Both the position numbers and the translations under genes were made by a program. The notes under the pieces are model-generated. The model saw only the letters and a list, made by a program, of their open reading frames with translations. It ran no database searches and had not been told where the DNA came from. Below, piece by piece: positions 10,905 to 21,079 of a stretch of 64,000 bases of DNA. Source of the stretch: Tanypteryx hageni (lineage: Eukaryota > Arthropoda > Insecta > Odonata > Petaluridae). Where the stretch lies: the NCBI GenBank assembly GCA_028673005.1, contig CM054115.1, positions 5,811,501-5,875,500 on the forward strand, in the 5' to 3' direction. Each line of letters begins with the position of its first letter. The stretch's first letter is position 1.

Positions 10905-11800
10905 GTTTTTCCGTAACTTCTATCATTGTTGCTTCTCCTGTTGTGCTCCCTTATAGCCCCAGAGAAAAACAAACCTATTCGCTCCTACAGTCGATATCCC
11001 AAATTTAATCGTCGTGTTTCTGCTTTCAGCAGTACGTGAGAATTACAGTTATCTATGATACCCAAAACCACAGTGCGTGATACAATTAATGTTTAGTATA
11101 CAGTAAAATCTTACATATTATCGGAAGAAATTATTGTTGATGATGTTTTCGTAATATACATGATATTCAGATTTAGAGTAAGTTAACTTATATACCTATG
11201 GGAATAAACCTGATGTTAATTAAATTAAAGAAAAATAAAAAATATATTCCGTAGCTCGAATTTTCTATAATTCGAATAATTGTTGCATTCCCTTCAGATT
11301 CGAGATATAGAAGTTCCACTGTATATATACAAATATATAAAAAATATATTGCCGTATTTTTAATTTTTTATAACTCGAATAGTTTTTACTTTCCCTTGAG
11401 ACTCGAGTTATGAAAGTTCCGCTGTAAGTCGTTAGGACGTCATTAAATTCCATTAAAACCATTCAATCACTGTAAGCGTAACGTATAATATCAGATCCCT
11501 TTAAAAGCATTGAGGTCGTTGCCATAGTATTCAAAGATTTCCATTTTTGAAAGAGGAAAAATTCACAATTTTTTCCGAATAAAAGTAAATATTTACGCAA
11601 ATTAGGTAGGTTTTTTAATTCTGCCTTGAAAACTTAAAAACTCCGTTCTTTCAGCTAAACAACATTTCTCTTCACGAATTTTTATTCCAATTTTAAGTAA
11701 TTTAAAAATGCATTTTTAGATAGCCTTGCACTGAATCCCATGCTTTTCTTATTGGGTATTGAAATGAAAGATTGGGATTAAAAACACTCTTTAAATATTA
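10905..11800 (-). repeat. ~0.9-kb dispersed repeat, inverted copy of 25500-26710
   Basis: Read on the minus strand from 11800 to 10905 this matches 25500-26710 in order: the CCCATAAGAAAAGCATGG block, the ATACTATGGCAACG block, a TACAG(C/T)GGAACTT terminal-repeat-like motif with TA, duplicated CTCGAAT blocks, and a CGACTGTAG..GGAGCGAA block. It lacks the solo LTR present in the other copy and so gives the pre-insertion sequence (GAATACTATGG). The TACAG..GGAACTT..AACTCGA motif (11427 inward) is like a Tigger/pogo terminal repeat, so a non-autonomous Tigger-type element is part of this repeat. Confidence 0.75.
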
Positions 11801-12025
11801 ATTTATTTGAAAATTTTCTGGTTGGTTGTGAGTGAAAACCTATAATCGTGCCAAATATCAGGTCTGCAGTTTATCTGGAAGTGCCTAAACATTAGTATCC
11901 TCCTAAATGTTAATAATGACATATCATAAGTAAGAAGCGTCAATATATTATAGAGATATGTAAGACACAGGTTCATATTTATAATGACGAGTTGTAGGTG
12001 CTTGCATACTGCAAGCACTAAAAAA
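11800..12025. repeat. Hairpin-ended AT-rich repeat family, divergent member
   Basis: Contains CTGGAAGTGCCTAAACATTAGTATCCTCC (split around 11876-11905) and, further on, the perfect hairpin TGCTTGCA-TAC-TGCAAGCA at 11999-12017. These are the two diagnostic motifs of the family that recurs at 12.9-13.85, 18.9-20.2, 53.4-56.7 and 57.8-58.7 kb. Here the inner part begins with TTGGTTGTGAGTGAAAACC, a variant also seen near 13770. Confidence 0.65.
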
Positions 12026-12074
12026 TCACCATAAACGAAGATCTAAACTCTTAAATAAACTAACGCGATCTTCA

Positions 12075-12270
12075 GGGCCACAGAACCAGTGTTGAATCCA
12101 AGGGGGGACCCGGGAGGGATCCTCCCCCGGGGATATGAAATTCCCCTCGGAGAAAATTATAAAAAATTTCATTTATTTATTTACTTAATTATAATTACAA
12201 CACACGCTTTATAAGTAGTTAAATAAATGATTTTTTAAAATTTTCTCCTGGGTATGTGTATGTGAAGGGG
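12075..12270. repeat. Possible MITE with GGGGGACCCGGG motif
   Basis: CAGTGTTGAATCCAAGGGG at about 12086 is followed by a palindromic CGGGAGGGATCCTCCCCCGG block and an AT-rich middle; the far side carries TTTTCTCCTGG and GAAGGGGGGCATGC. The layout suggests a small non-autonomous DNA transposon, possibly hAT-like, but I cannot define both ends or a target duplication. Confidence 0.3.
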
Positions 12271-12360
12271 GGCATGCAATTTGACAAGACAAGTACTTAT
12301 CGACACCGAGTGTCCACAAAACAACTTACTGTGAATACAACGTATCGCGGCTGTATCACA

Positions 12361-12372
12361 TGCGCATGCGCA
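12361..12372. promoter_or_regulatory. NRF1-type palindrome TGCGCATGCGCA
   Basis: An exact self-complementary TGCGCATGCGCA lies in a locally GC-richer segment (12300-12450). It matches the known NRF-1 consensus YGCGCAYGCGCR. No downstream ORF or transcript start can be shown; 12300-12860 otherwise holds nothing I can identify. Confidence 0.35.
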
Positions 12373-12889
12373 AATAGGGATGCGCAGACACACACGTGAC
12401 TGCACGCATAGTTACTGTTGCTGTGAAGGAATATGTATTTATTTGTTCTGTGTACAGTACACTGTGCTTGGGAGTTGCAGTTTTTTGTTCTCAAAGAAGT
12501 GGAAAGCTTGCTAAATTTAAATTTTATTGACAACTAGCATTCCTGGTGTTTATTGTTTCAGTAGGCTAAACGGAACAATTTGTACCCGTATTTGAGGGTC
12601 GTTCATTTTTTATGTTTGTCCCTTAATTTTACAGCGGGGAAGAAGAGAAGTGTACGCAAAAAGAGTATTTGGTGTGATGTAAGGTACCTTCGTTCGTTCG
12701 TTTTCGTTGGTTTTGTGGTGAGTTACTTGAGTCGATAGGGTCTGCAAGTACATAAAGTTGCACTAGTCGCATGTAATTGTTGTTAATGCTAACGTTATAA
12801 CAGTGTTCGAGTTCGAGCCCTAATGTAATTTGAAGTTATGCGTAATTAATTAATTAAATATTTTTCAGATTATATTTCACATAACCCCA

Positions 12890-13338
12890 AACATGTCCAT
12901 GCCATCAAATATTTTTATTGGCCTCATTAACAACTTCATATAGATTTTCAAATGTGTATTTGTTCATTTGCATTAACCTCTAAACAAGCAAAAAAATTCA
13001 GCTCCAAAGCTCGTCTCTAAGTTCCTATTCATTTATGTATTTGTTTAAACTTTAAGAATTTTTAACAGACATCTATTAAAATATCAGTATTTCCTTAATC
13101 CGTATTCGGTTATTTCACGAAATCTACCTATACAAAATATTTCAGCTTCCTGGAACATTCAGAAATACAATAAATATTAAATATTTGTTTAAATTTTGCC
13201 AATTTTTAGCGGCCGCATTATTAAACATTTGTAAGGTTTTCGATTTTCTAGTCTGTTATGCACATAGTTCCACCCACAAACAATTTTACGTCTACAGCTT
13301 ATCTGGAAGTGCCTAAACATTAGTATCCTCCCATAGAT
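12890..13338. repeat. Hairpin-ended AT-rich repeat family, partial member
   Basis: Shares the ordered inner blocks of the family: TTTAAGAATTTTTAACAG, AAATATCAGTATTT, TTTAGCGGCCGCATT (13206), TCTAGTCTGTTATGCACATA, and the terminal CTGGAAGTGCCTAAACATTAGTATCCTCC (13303-13332). The hairpin end is missing. Slightly diverged from the 19-kb and 54-56-kb members. Confidence 0.7.
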
Positions 13339-13439
13339 ATCCTCCTATCCATATTATATGACGTCATCATGTGTTTACGTCGTCTTAAATATGAAACATC
13401 ATAAAATAGGCTGAAAGACACTCAATTTAATCAATGACA

Positions 13440-13852
13440 CTAATACAGCACATTCATTCTCTTTTAAAAGTATTGGTCTGGTCGCCATGCCAATTTCCCA
13501 TTGATGAGAGTCGGAATAAAAGTACTTTTTTAGGATAAAAAACACATATTTGCACAAATACTGCATTTATTCGAATTCTATTGTCACAAATAATAAACTA
13601 CCATCTTTCAGCCCTGTGATAGTTTAAGTATGGAATTCAAATCTGGATGGAAATAAATTTAATAAGCAAATATATAAACCTCTGCACCGATTTACGTGAT
13701 TTTCTTATGGGGAAAAATGCGGCCAAAACAGCTCCTCAAATATGAATTTTCCCAATTTCGGATTTTTCTGTTTGGTTGTGACTAAAAACCAGTAATCTTA
13801 CGAAGCTTAAGATCTGCAGCTCAGCTGAAAGTGCCTAAACATTAGTATCCTC
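13440..13852. repeat. Hairpin-ended AT-rich repeat family, divergent member
   Basis: Ends in AAGTGCCTAAACATTAGTATCCTC (13828-13851), preceded by TTGGTTGTGACTAAAAACC (13772), a variant shared with 11815. Earlier sequence contains the TAAACCTCTGCACCGATTTACG style block but no hairpin. Coding potential: none. Confidence 0.5.
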
Positions 13853-13939
13853 ATCTATAAGAAATAAAGTGTAATAATGATGTCCACAATTATAATACGA
13901 GAAGAAAACTCGATTGCAATGTAATGGGTCACAATTTAA

Positions 13940-14221
13940 AATTGTATAGTAATGGACCTATTTATATGGGTTGCAGACTGACTAACAGCCTACCATCATG
14001 TATTAAAAATGAAAAGAAAATATTTGTGTTCAAGAGGAAACTAAAAAACTTCCTCTTAGAAAACTGCTTCTACACGATTGATGAGTGTCTTGATGTAATC
14101 TAATGTAATCTAGGTGTCTTTGTATTGTTCTATATGTTACTAATTTTAGGTTTTAATGACGGAACTTATATTTGTAATTGCTAATCCTCTGGACCAATAA
14201 AATTGTTATTATTATTATTAT
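13940..14221 (+). pseudogene. LINE 3' end: ORF2 C-terminus and (ATT)n tail
   Basis: Frame ending with the TAA at 14101-14103 reads RLTNSLPSCIKNEKKIFVF then KRKLKNFLLENCFYTIDE, the closing segment of CR1/L2-type ORF2 (N-LP-IKN..FK..LK-FL). It is followed by a short 3' untranslated region with AATAAAATTG and a (TTA)n tail at 14205-14221. This is a 5'-truncated insertion of a LINE distinct from those at 2174 and 7700. Confidence 0.75.
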
Positions 14222-15199
14222 ACGAGATATCATTCGATTTGATGTACGCGTTTGCGCCCTAGGACGGCGATCAGACCGACAGTTAGACAGACGGCATGGC
14301 AAAAACCACTTTTATGGACTCAGGGACACCTAAAACGTGTATTTCCATCAAAATCTCGAAGTCGAATTTTTTCACGATTACAATACTTTCTCAATATACT
14401 ACGCATATGGGAAAGTAATAATATATTTTAAAAAATGTTTTTCAGTACACACACTTTTATGTTCAACTTAAATTAAATTTGGTGTGCACCTCCACCTTCC
14501 TTACTATCTCCCTCCCCACATCCCCCTCTCTCTTATTCTACATCTATATAGTCGTTTAGATAAGCAAAAGAATACAAACTAAATCCCAGTCCCATTAGAA
14601 TTACGTAAATTCGCGAAAACTCCTACGATAATTGAAGGCTATCTATGCATTCGTATATATTACACATATGCGGGTTGAGACAACAACTGATTCTCGAAGT
14701 TTAACAATGACGTGGTTGGAAAGGCAGCATCCTGTTTAAAAGCCGATATTTTCCCAAAATATGTGATTTAAATGTATAATATGAGAGATTTCAAACAGTA
14801 GGAGGAAAAAGATGAATAGAATAAGAAACTTCATTAATATTCCTAAAACATAGTTTCAATTCGAAGATCGTTCGTCAATTCTTTCTAATTTTAATTTCAA
14901 ATGAATAAAAGCCTGCACTTTAAAAAGTCGCTTTTTACGTGCTATCCTACGGGAAATGGAAATCGCCCCCCTGGAGTCGAACCCTGGTCTTTTTTCGTGT
15001 TTTTTCGTCATTTAATTTTTATATCTGAATCAAACATACCTGCGAAATTTCAACATTCCACCTTATCGGGAAGTTTGTTAAAAAAGCGTTAAAACGTGCC
15101 ATTGATGACGTCAGCGTAACGTTTCGGACAACAGCTATTATATTAAGTAATGTTAATCTATACTATATTGACGCTTCTTACTTATGATATTCATTAACA
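14222..15199. other. Non-coding AT-rich stretch, no gene recognised
   Basis: Contains a GACCGACAGTTAGACAGACGG stretch near 14273 (split over 20 bases), a CT-rich run near 14490-14535, and a palindromic CCTGGAGTCGAACCCTGG at 14970-14987 that resembles a tRNA box B. A block around 14705-14730 (GTTGGAAAGGCAGCATCC) has an inverted counterpart near 20360. No ORF with recognisable protein features. Confidence 0.4.
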
Positions 15200-15949
15200 T
15201 ACAGTAAAATCTCGATTAACCGGCCCTCGCTTAACCGGCCCCTTCTTTAACCGGCCGGTTGGCCGTGACGACGTTTTCGACAACCGCGCCCCGTTGTGTT
15301 TTTTCCGGCGAATTTGAAAAAAAAAAACGGAATTATACATTTTACCTTCGGGGTGTTATATGTCACTTTTAAAAATGACAACAGAATTTTAGACTACGTT
15401 CGTGTCAATAAATCTTCCTGCAAGACAATTTTCGTAAAGATATATCGTGCATTAGTAGTAAGGAGGCACGAAATCTGATGAAATTGGTATCAAATATGTT
15501 ACTCAAATTAATTTGGAGTCGCAATGGGATATCAGAGAAGAAAACGACAATATAGCAGGGAAAATGAATACGCCCAACGTTCAATGCTACAAAATTGCTT
15601 ACGCTCACAGTCTATGAGGTGATGACTTGAATCGAGAGGTGCTGTTTATCCTCCCTCATGTGATGAGATGTGATATGGCCTTGTTGCCAAATTGCGTAGA
15701 TCGTTAAGGAGAGAGGGTCTCACGCAGGGTAGTTGGAAATTTGAGACAATGTTAGATAGGGAAAAACTGCGCGCTAAGAATTTGAGTAGCTGCCATGAAA
15801 TTGATGACTCGCGTTGAAAGTGAGCTCGTGGTGTGGCTGCCCCTCTCTGTCCTCACGAGTGTGTGTATTGTGACCGGTTGTGGTTTTATTATTACGTTGC
15901 TGAACAGTGTCGATACTTGCGTATTTTTACGACGTGGCAAGTGATCACA

Positions 15950-17640
15950 ATGCCTCCGAAGAGAGTCGAAACAAAAAGAAAGCGTACAGTGCTCAGCATT
16001 AAGGATAAATTAGAGATAATATTGAAACTTAAATTCAGGGTTTCAGCTGCAAACATTACCTTGAATTACGGAATCGGAAAACCAACGGTGAATGACATAA
16101 AAAGAGACAAAGAAAGGATTAGGAAATTCACGAATAAACTCGATGCCGCTGAAAAAAAAGTGGCGTATCCGTTCGCAAAACTTGAAAACTAGCGAGCGAT
16201 AAAAACGTGGAGGAAGCAGTGTACAAGTGGTACGCGCAACAGCGATCTTGCGGTGTATGCGTTCGTGGTGTCGAGATTCAAGCAGCAGCCGTAAGACTTG
16301 CCGATCATTTGAACGTGCCCAATTTGAAGGCAAGCAGCGGTTGGCTGTGGCGTTTCCGAAATAGACACGGGATTAGAAATAAAAAAAAACTCAAGGTGAA
16401 GCTTTAAGTGCCGATGAAGGGAGTGTCGAGCCATTTAGACAAATGTTAAGGGAACTCTTAATTAGTACAGGTCTTCAGCTTAGCCAGCTCTACAATGCCG
16501 ATGAAACGGGAGTCTTCTTGAGGTCATTGCCGGAAAACACTCAGTCATCAAGACATGAGTCTTCAACCCCTGGCCAAAAACTGTTAAAAGAAAGAATTTC
16601 AGCGCTTCTCTGCACGAATGCCGTCCGCAGTCATCGCCTAAAATCAGTGGTTGTGGGTGAATCTAAGCGCCCCCGTGCTCTTAAAAATTCAATGAACAAA
16701 CTTCCTGTGCATTACTACAACTCTTCAAAGACTTGGTTCATCCAAGATATCACTGCAGACTGGTTTTCTCATCACTTCGAACCTGAAGTTAGAAAATTTC
16801 AGATAGAAGAAATGAAGATTGCTCCCGACGATGTCAAAGCTCTATTGATTCTGGACAATGCTCCCTCTCACCCTAGCGTCGAAAATCTCTCCAGTAGTGA
16901 TGGAAAAATCAAGTGCCTTATTCTTCCTCCGAACACAACATCTTTAGTACAGCCGATCAGGTCATTATAGGCTACCAAGAGATTCTATAGGAGAAGATAT
17001 TTGGATGAATTGATGGTGGTGCTGGAGAACGACGATGACGTAGAAGAGGATACCCGAGGACATATGACATTGCAGAACATAAAAAAATACAGCATTAAGT
17101 CAGCAATATTTAATTGGGCAAGCGCTTGGGATGCGGTGAAAAGCCTAGCCCTCGCGAACGGGTGGAAGAAACTTTTACTCGACGCTGATGTAGACATTGA
17201 TTTCCGAGGGATTGAATCGGAGGACTATCAAAGGGTTCTTTTATTAGCAGGGGAAAAATGCTACAATCTACGATGTGGTGGAGTGGCTAGACGCCGACGA
17301 AGGAGACCATGGGTATCACATCTTCACGGAAGAGGAAGTTGCGACAAGTGTTTCATGCCCTGATTTAGGAGATCCAAGTGATGATGACGAATACGAGCAG
17401 GAAGAACAAGCTCCTCCAAAAAACTCTCTGTAGTTAGGGACCATGTAGACTAGATTAATTTCATCAACGCAAGTTCCGATCCTGCTTTTGAAGTGTACTA
17501 CGAACATTTTAGTGAATTTAGATACTTAATCAATCGCAAACAATGGAGTAGTGCAAAGCAAATTAAAATTGACAGTTTCTTTAAGCCTGCTTCACATCCC
17601 CAGTGCAAGATCTTGAGGATCGTCAGCCGTCAACTTCTAA
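15950..17640 (+). pseudogene. Tigger/jerky-like transposase (CENP-B-related), frameshifted
   Basis: Start ATG at 15950. N-terminal psq-type helix-turn-helix: KRKRTVLSIKDKLEIILKL then YGIGKPTVNDIKRDK (15975-16120). A CENP-B-type second helix region follows (EEAVYKWYAQQR..GWLWRFRNRHGI, 16210-16380). DDE core: YNADETGVF (about 16490), LLILDNAPSHP (about 16845), and LPPNTTSLVQP at about 16925-16960, where the expected MDQG with the third acidic residue is destroyed by a small deletion, giving a shifted IRSL and stop. The C-terminal tail ends with QIKIDSFF (17559-17582), a PCNA-binding (PIP-box) pattern; pogo transposase is known to carry one. A stop at 16190 and frameshifts near 16400, 16970 and 17360 kill the gene. 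Family length is about 500-550 aa, which the fragments together roughly cover. Confidence 0.85.
17559..17582 (+). other. PIP-box-like C-terminal motif of the Tigger transposase
   Basis: QIKIDSFF fits QxxI/L/MxxFF, the PCNA-interacting peptide. It sits at the transposase C-terminus, where the pogo family places such a motif. The gene is broken, so this is a fossil motif. Confidence 0.55.
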
Positions 17641-17804
17641 AGGCGTGACCTCATCACAGACTCTTTCGTGGGTTTCGGCGCTCAACAAGTAGTTTCCATA
17701 CTATTCCCGACCCGCATTAACTCACGGATAGCGATTCCGATTGGTTGGTAAGTTCATTTTTTCTACATTGCTTTTACTTAATTTCGATGAGCTAGTTTTT
17801 ATTA

Positions 17805-18000
17805 ACCCAGTGAACACTCACCAATCAGACGACTTCAGGTTGGCGAGGCCCGGGGGATGTCGAAGCTGATGAAGGAATAATTCCGAAAGCTTCTACGTTT
17901 GTGATGTTTCTGTGTTTTAGTGTTCTTTTACGTGTGTCGCTTCGACATCCCCGGGGCCTCGCCAACCTGAAGTCGTCTGATTGGTGAGTGTTCACTGGGT
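17805..18000. repeat. Large palindrome (62-bp arms) with hammerhead-like core
   Basis: Arms 17805-17866 and 17939-18000 are near-perfect inverted copies (ACCCAGTGAACACTCACC at one end, GGTGAGTGTTCACTGGGT at the other). The 72-base centre starts CTGATGA (17866-17872), then GGAA-TAA-TTCC (17874-17884), then GAAA (17885-17888). CTGANGA, hairpin, GAAA is the conserved core order of hammerhead ribozymes, which are known in Penelope-like elements. One extra base separates CTGATGA from the stem, and I see no well-formed cleavage site, so function is unproven. It separates the Tigger pseudogene from a LINE fragment. Confidence 0.75.
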
Positions 18001-18035
18001 GTCCTCATCCCAACACCTTGTTGACATCCATATAT

Positions 18036-18822
18036 ATATATCTTCTACGTATTTTACTGTTCTTATAATCCTTCCTCCAATTTTGAAATCTCCTGTGCCT
18101 TCTAACGCTTCTTGCATTAGACTTTCTCCATAATATTGAATAGGGTTGGTGATAGGCAGCAGCCCTGTCTTACTCCTCTATCGATATTTACTCCGCGGGT
18201 GTCCGCATTCTCCAACCTGACATTTGCAACTTGATTCACATATAGAATACTGATCAATTTCCTGTCTTTTCAGTCTACACATATATCCTTTAATGTCTTC
18301 ATCAGCATTACCCAATTCATTCTATCAAAGGCCGTCTGCCACTTTACGAAACATACGCCGATATATTGACTGTATTATATTGCCCTTTCTGATATGATTC
18401 CATCTACCCCTATATCAGCTCTGGTCGTCCTTTCCTGAAACCGAATTGATCTTCCCCTGTTATTTCTTCTGCCTTTTTCGTCAGCCTTTTATTAAGAATC
18501 CTCGTGATGATCTTTGAAGTGTGTGACAGAAGGCTTATCGTTCTGTAGTATTTACATTGCATTGATTTTGGGTTATTCTTTCGAGGGATCATTGTTACTT
18601 CCCGAGGCCACACTCCCGAGTCGTAAATCTTAATAATTAATTTCGTGATCGCTTTTAGTCCTTCAGATCCCATGACTTTAAGTACCTGAGCTGGTATTTC
18701 ATCGCTGACTTTGGCTTTCCCTTTCTTTAGTTCCACTATCGCTTTTTCTACTTCGCTCTCCATAACACTTGGTCCTACCTGTCGATATTTTCCTCATCTT
18801 CCAGTTCTATTTTTGCCAATCG
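18036..18822 (-). pseudogene. LINE reverse transcriptase fragment (RTE/craniofacial-protein-2-like)
   Basis: Minus-strand reading: MESEVEKAIVELKKGKAK..DEIPAQVLK (18763 onward), then MIPRKNNPKSMQCKYYRTIS, then GEDQFGFRKGR near 18430. Downstream in another frame are CFVKWQTAFDRMNW (motif A, about 18350) and GVRQGCCLSPTLFNI (motif B, about 18160), then the start of motif C as KYVEDI where YADD is expected (about 18045). Truncated at a (TA)n run at 18030 beside the palindrome. A fragment of the same family with SLMQEALEATGDFKIG lies at 33720-33815. Stops and frameshifts are present. Confidence 0.82.
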
Positions 18823-18841
18823 GCATATATACACACACACG

Positions 18842-18990
18842 CACACGCGATTTGAAAGGGAAAGAGAGTTATCAAGATATGAAGAGGACAGCGGAAAATA
18901 GGAGTATATGGAGAACCAGGTTTAACCAAGAATAATCACGGACCTGTCTACGGACAGACTACCTATGATGATGATATATTACAAGTGGTT
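18842..18990 (+). pseudogene. LINE 3' terminus with (ATG)n-like tail
   Basis: The frame reading GKESYQDMKRTAENRSIWRT (about 18861-18920) matches the closing residues of RTE-type LINE proteins, followed by a short tail ending GACAGACTACCTATGATGATGATA. It directly abuts the opposite-strand LINE fragment, with a (TA)/(CA) run between them. Confidence 0.55.
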
Positions 18991-19580
18991 TGGTTCATGC
19001 ATTCTGCAAGCATTTAATTTCACATTTTAGAAATATTATACTGTTCCCACATTGAGTTAATAATGCCACACATTTCTTCCAAATTTTAAATTTGTAGAAC
19101 ATTTAGAAGTGAAATATCATTTATGTAATTGTTTAAATTTAAATAAGGGTTAACGGCCGCAATAAGAACTTCATGGATACACTGAAAGGTTTATTAGTTT
19201 ATATAGACTAAACTCTAAATAACTTAAAAATTTCAGCTGCCTAACTCGCCCCGTAGTATCTAAACCTTTACCTATTTTTATAAATGTTAAGAATTTTTAA
19301 CTGCCAAACAAATTAAAATATCAAAATTTGTATAATCTCAATTTCGTTTTTTTTACAAATCCTACCTCTAAAAAAATTTCAGCTCCGTAGCTCATTTGGA
19401 AATACACAAATCTTGAAAATTTGTTTAAACAATTGCGAATTTTTAGCTGCCGCATTGTTGCACTTTTTCAAGATTTTCGTTTTTTCTAGTCGGTTTTGCA
19501 CAAAATTCTACCTAAAAAAATTTCGAATCTCCAGATCATCTGGAAGCGCCTAAACGTTAGTATCCTTCTATGTTATATCC
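18985..19580. repeat. Hairpin-ended AT-rich repeat family, member
   Basis: Begins with a degraded hairpin (TTCATGCATTCTGCAAGCA) near 18994 and ends CTGGAAGCGCCTAAACGTTA (19540). Inner blocks in order: CATTTCTTCCAAATTTTAAA, TTAACGGCCGCAAT, ACTGCCAAACAAATTAAAAT, TTTTTAGCTGCCGCATTGTT, CTAGTCGGTTTTGCACAAAA. Same order and spacing as the 55-kb member. No ORF. Confidence 0.8.
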
Positions 19581-19599
19581 TCCTCCTCCTCTGTAAGAA

Positions 19600-20195
19600 A
19601 CGTGTCTATATAATGCTACGAGTACTAGTAAAAGGTGCTTGCATTCTGCAAGCATATCATCTCACCTTGAAAAAATATTCATTTTTCAGACACATATTTC
19701 ATCCTTACAAATACTTTTTTAATTCTAAAGATTTCACCTCCGCAGCGATTTTCGTTTTTCCCTTAGGTAAAAATCATAGATTAAAACAATCACCAAACTT
19801 TGCAATTTTAAGAATTTAATACTTTCTCCATTATGGGGTACTAATGCCACCCATTTCTGCCAAATTTTAAAGATGTAGCACTTATAGAAGTGAAATAATA
19901 TTTTTCTAATTGTTCAAATTTTAAACATTATTAACGGCCCCCGCAATATATCTTTGGAGAGATTCAAATGCTTATTTGTGCAAATGCACTACTTTGTAAA
20001 TAACTTGAAAATTTCAGCTTCGTAGCACATTCGGAAATACATAAACCTTGAAATTTTGTTTAAAAAATTGCGAATTTTTAGCGGCCGCATTGTTGCACTT
20101 TTTCAAGATTTTCGTTTTTTCTAGTCGGTTTTGCACAAAATCCTACCTAATAAAAAAATTTCGAATTTCCAGCTCATCTGGAAGTGCCAAAACTG
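19600..20195. repeat. Hairpin-ended AT-rich repeat family, member
   Basis: Starts with the perfect hairpin TGCTTGCA-TTC-TGCAAGCA at 19636-19654 after a TACTAGT. Ends in CATCTGGAAGTGCC near 20185, where the usual AAACATTAGTATCC is replaced by AAACTGAGGTACC. Middle blocks match the adjacent member, which lacks the internal AAATATCAAAATTTG segment here. The two form a direct tandem pair. Confidence 0.8.
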
Positions 20196-20540
20196 AGGTA
20201 CCAGACAATACTTATAACCCTTCTTAACTTCCATATTCTCCATTTTAGCTACGATATCAGGAAAAACAACAGGACGAAGTATCAAAACCGCGTGCTTTCA
20301 GTACGTTCGTAAGCGTAGTTAGGCATACGATGACGTCACTTACCCCTTACTACTCTCTCCAACCAGGATGCCGTTTTCGCGGGATATTTAAAAGAGTTAT
20401 TTTAAATATTTTTTTGCATAATGAAGACGATTTAACAAAAAAATATTCACAGGGAGTAATTAAGTGAATTACAAAGAATTAAAAAAATATATAATTAAAT
20501 ATTTTGACAGTCCTCAATTAGAAAATTGGATTTTCCGATT

Positions 20541-20785
20541 TTGGAGACACCTAGCGGAAAACCTATGATCTACTTAGAGAATCTAATCGGTGGAAAATTT
20601 ATAGGTTGATTAGATCTGTCTAATTCAAAAAGGAATTTTCCTAATATTTTTAGTAGCCAAAGTACTGGAAATATTAGGAAAATTCTTTTTGAATTAGAAA
20701 GCTCTTACCAATCAATGAATTTCCCGCCGATTTATTTCTCACGATATTTCATAGATTTTCCGCTAGGTGGTTTGATACACCAAAA
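20541..20785. mobile_element. Hairpin MITE with ~115-bp arms
   Basis: The two halves are imperfect inverted copies: CACCTAGCGGAAAA (left, 20549) against TTTTCCGCTAGGTG (right, 20756), continuing through TTCAAAAAGGAATTTTCCTA and AGGAAAATTCTTTTTGAA around a centre near 20660. No coding capacity. The flanks do not show a convincing target duplication. Terminal CACCTAGCGG resembles some mariner-type MITEs (impression only). Confidence 0.7.
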
Positions 20786-21079
20786 AATACACAATAATGA
20801 AAAACATTAGTTTTACAAATTTGCTTGGGCAATTTGGGTCAGAGGTGGGGCCATTTGGATCGCATATTTTCTTGTAAAAAGAACTGAAAATTAGTCTTAT
20901 AAAAGCCAGAAACTATACATAATCAACGCATTACATTTCTGACCATAGTCATTCGTATTAATTACGGATTAAACACATTTTCAGCACTTAAATCGTTTAT
21001 ATCCAGCAGCCCCTACACACAGCTCGTGGTACCAAGTTTTCTATGTTTCGCAGCTTATCCAGTCACCTTTTCTGAGAGA

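Larger units (their letters stand above)
15202..17700 (+). mobile_element. Tigger/pogo-type DNA transposon, right end lost
   Basis: The left terminus CAGTAAAATCTCGATTAACC begins at 15202 after a TA, as expected for pogo/Tigger elements that duplicate TA. Three copies of TTAACCGGCC follow in tandem within the first 60 bases. The element contains the jerky-like transposase pseudogene at 15950-17640. I do not find the matching right terminal repeat; the sequence runs into a large palindrome at 17805. Confidence 0.78.

Noticed and set aside
17805..18000. A rho-independent terminator or miRNA hairpin
   Set aside because: Arms of 62 bp with a 72-base structured centre are too large for either, and the context is eukaryotic transposon DNA.
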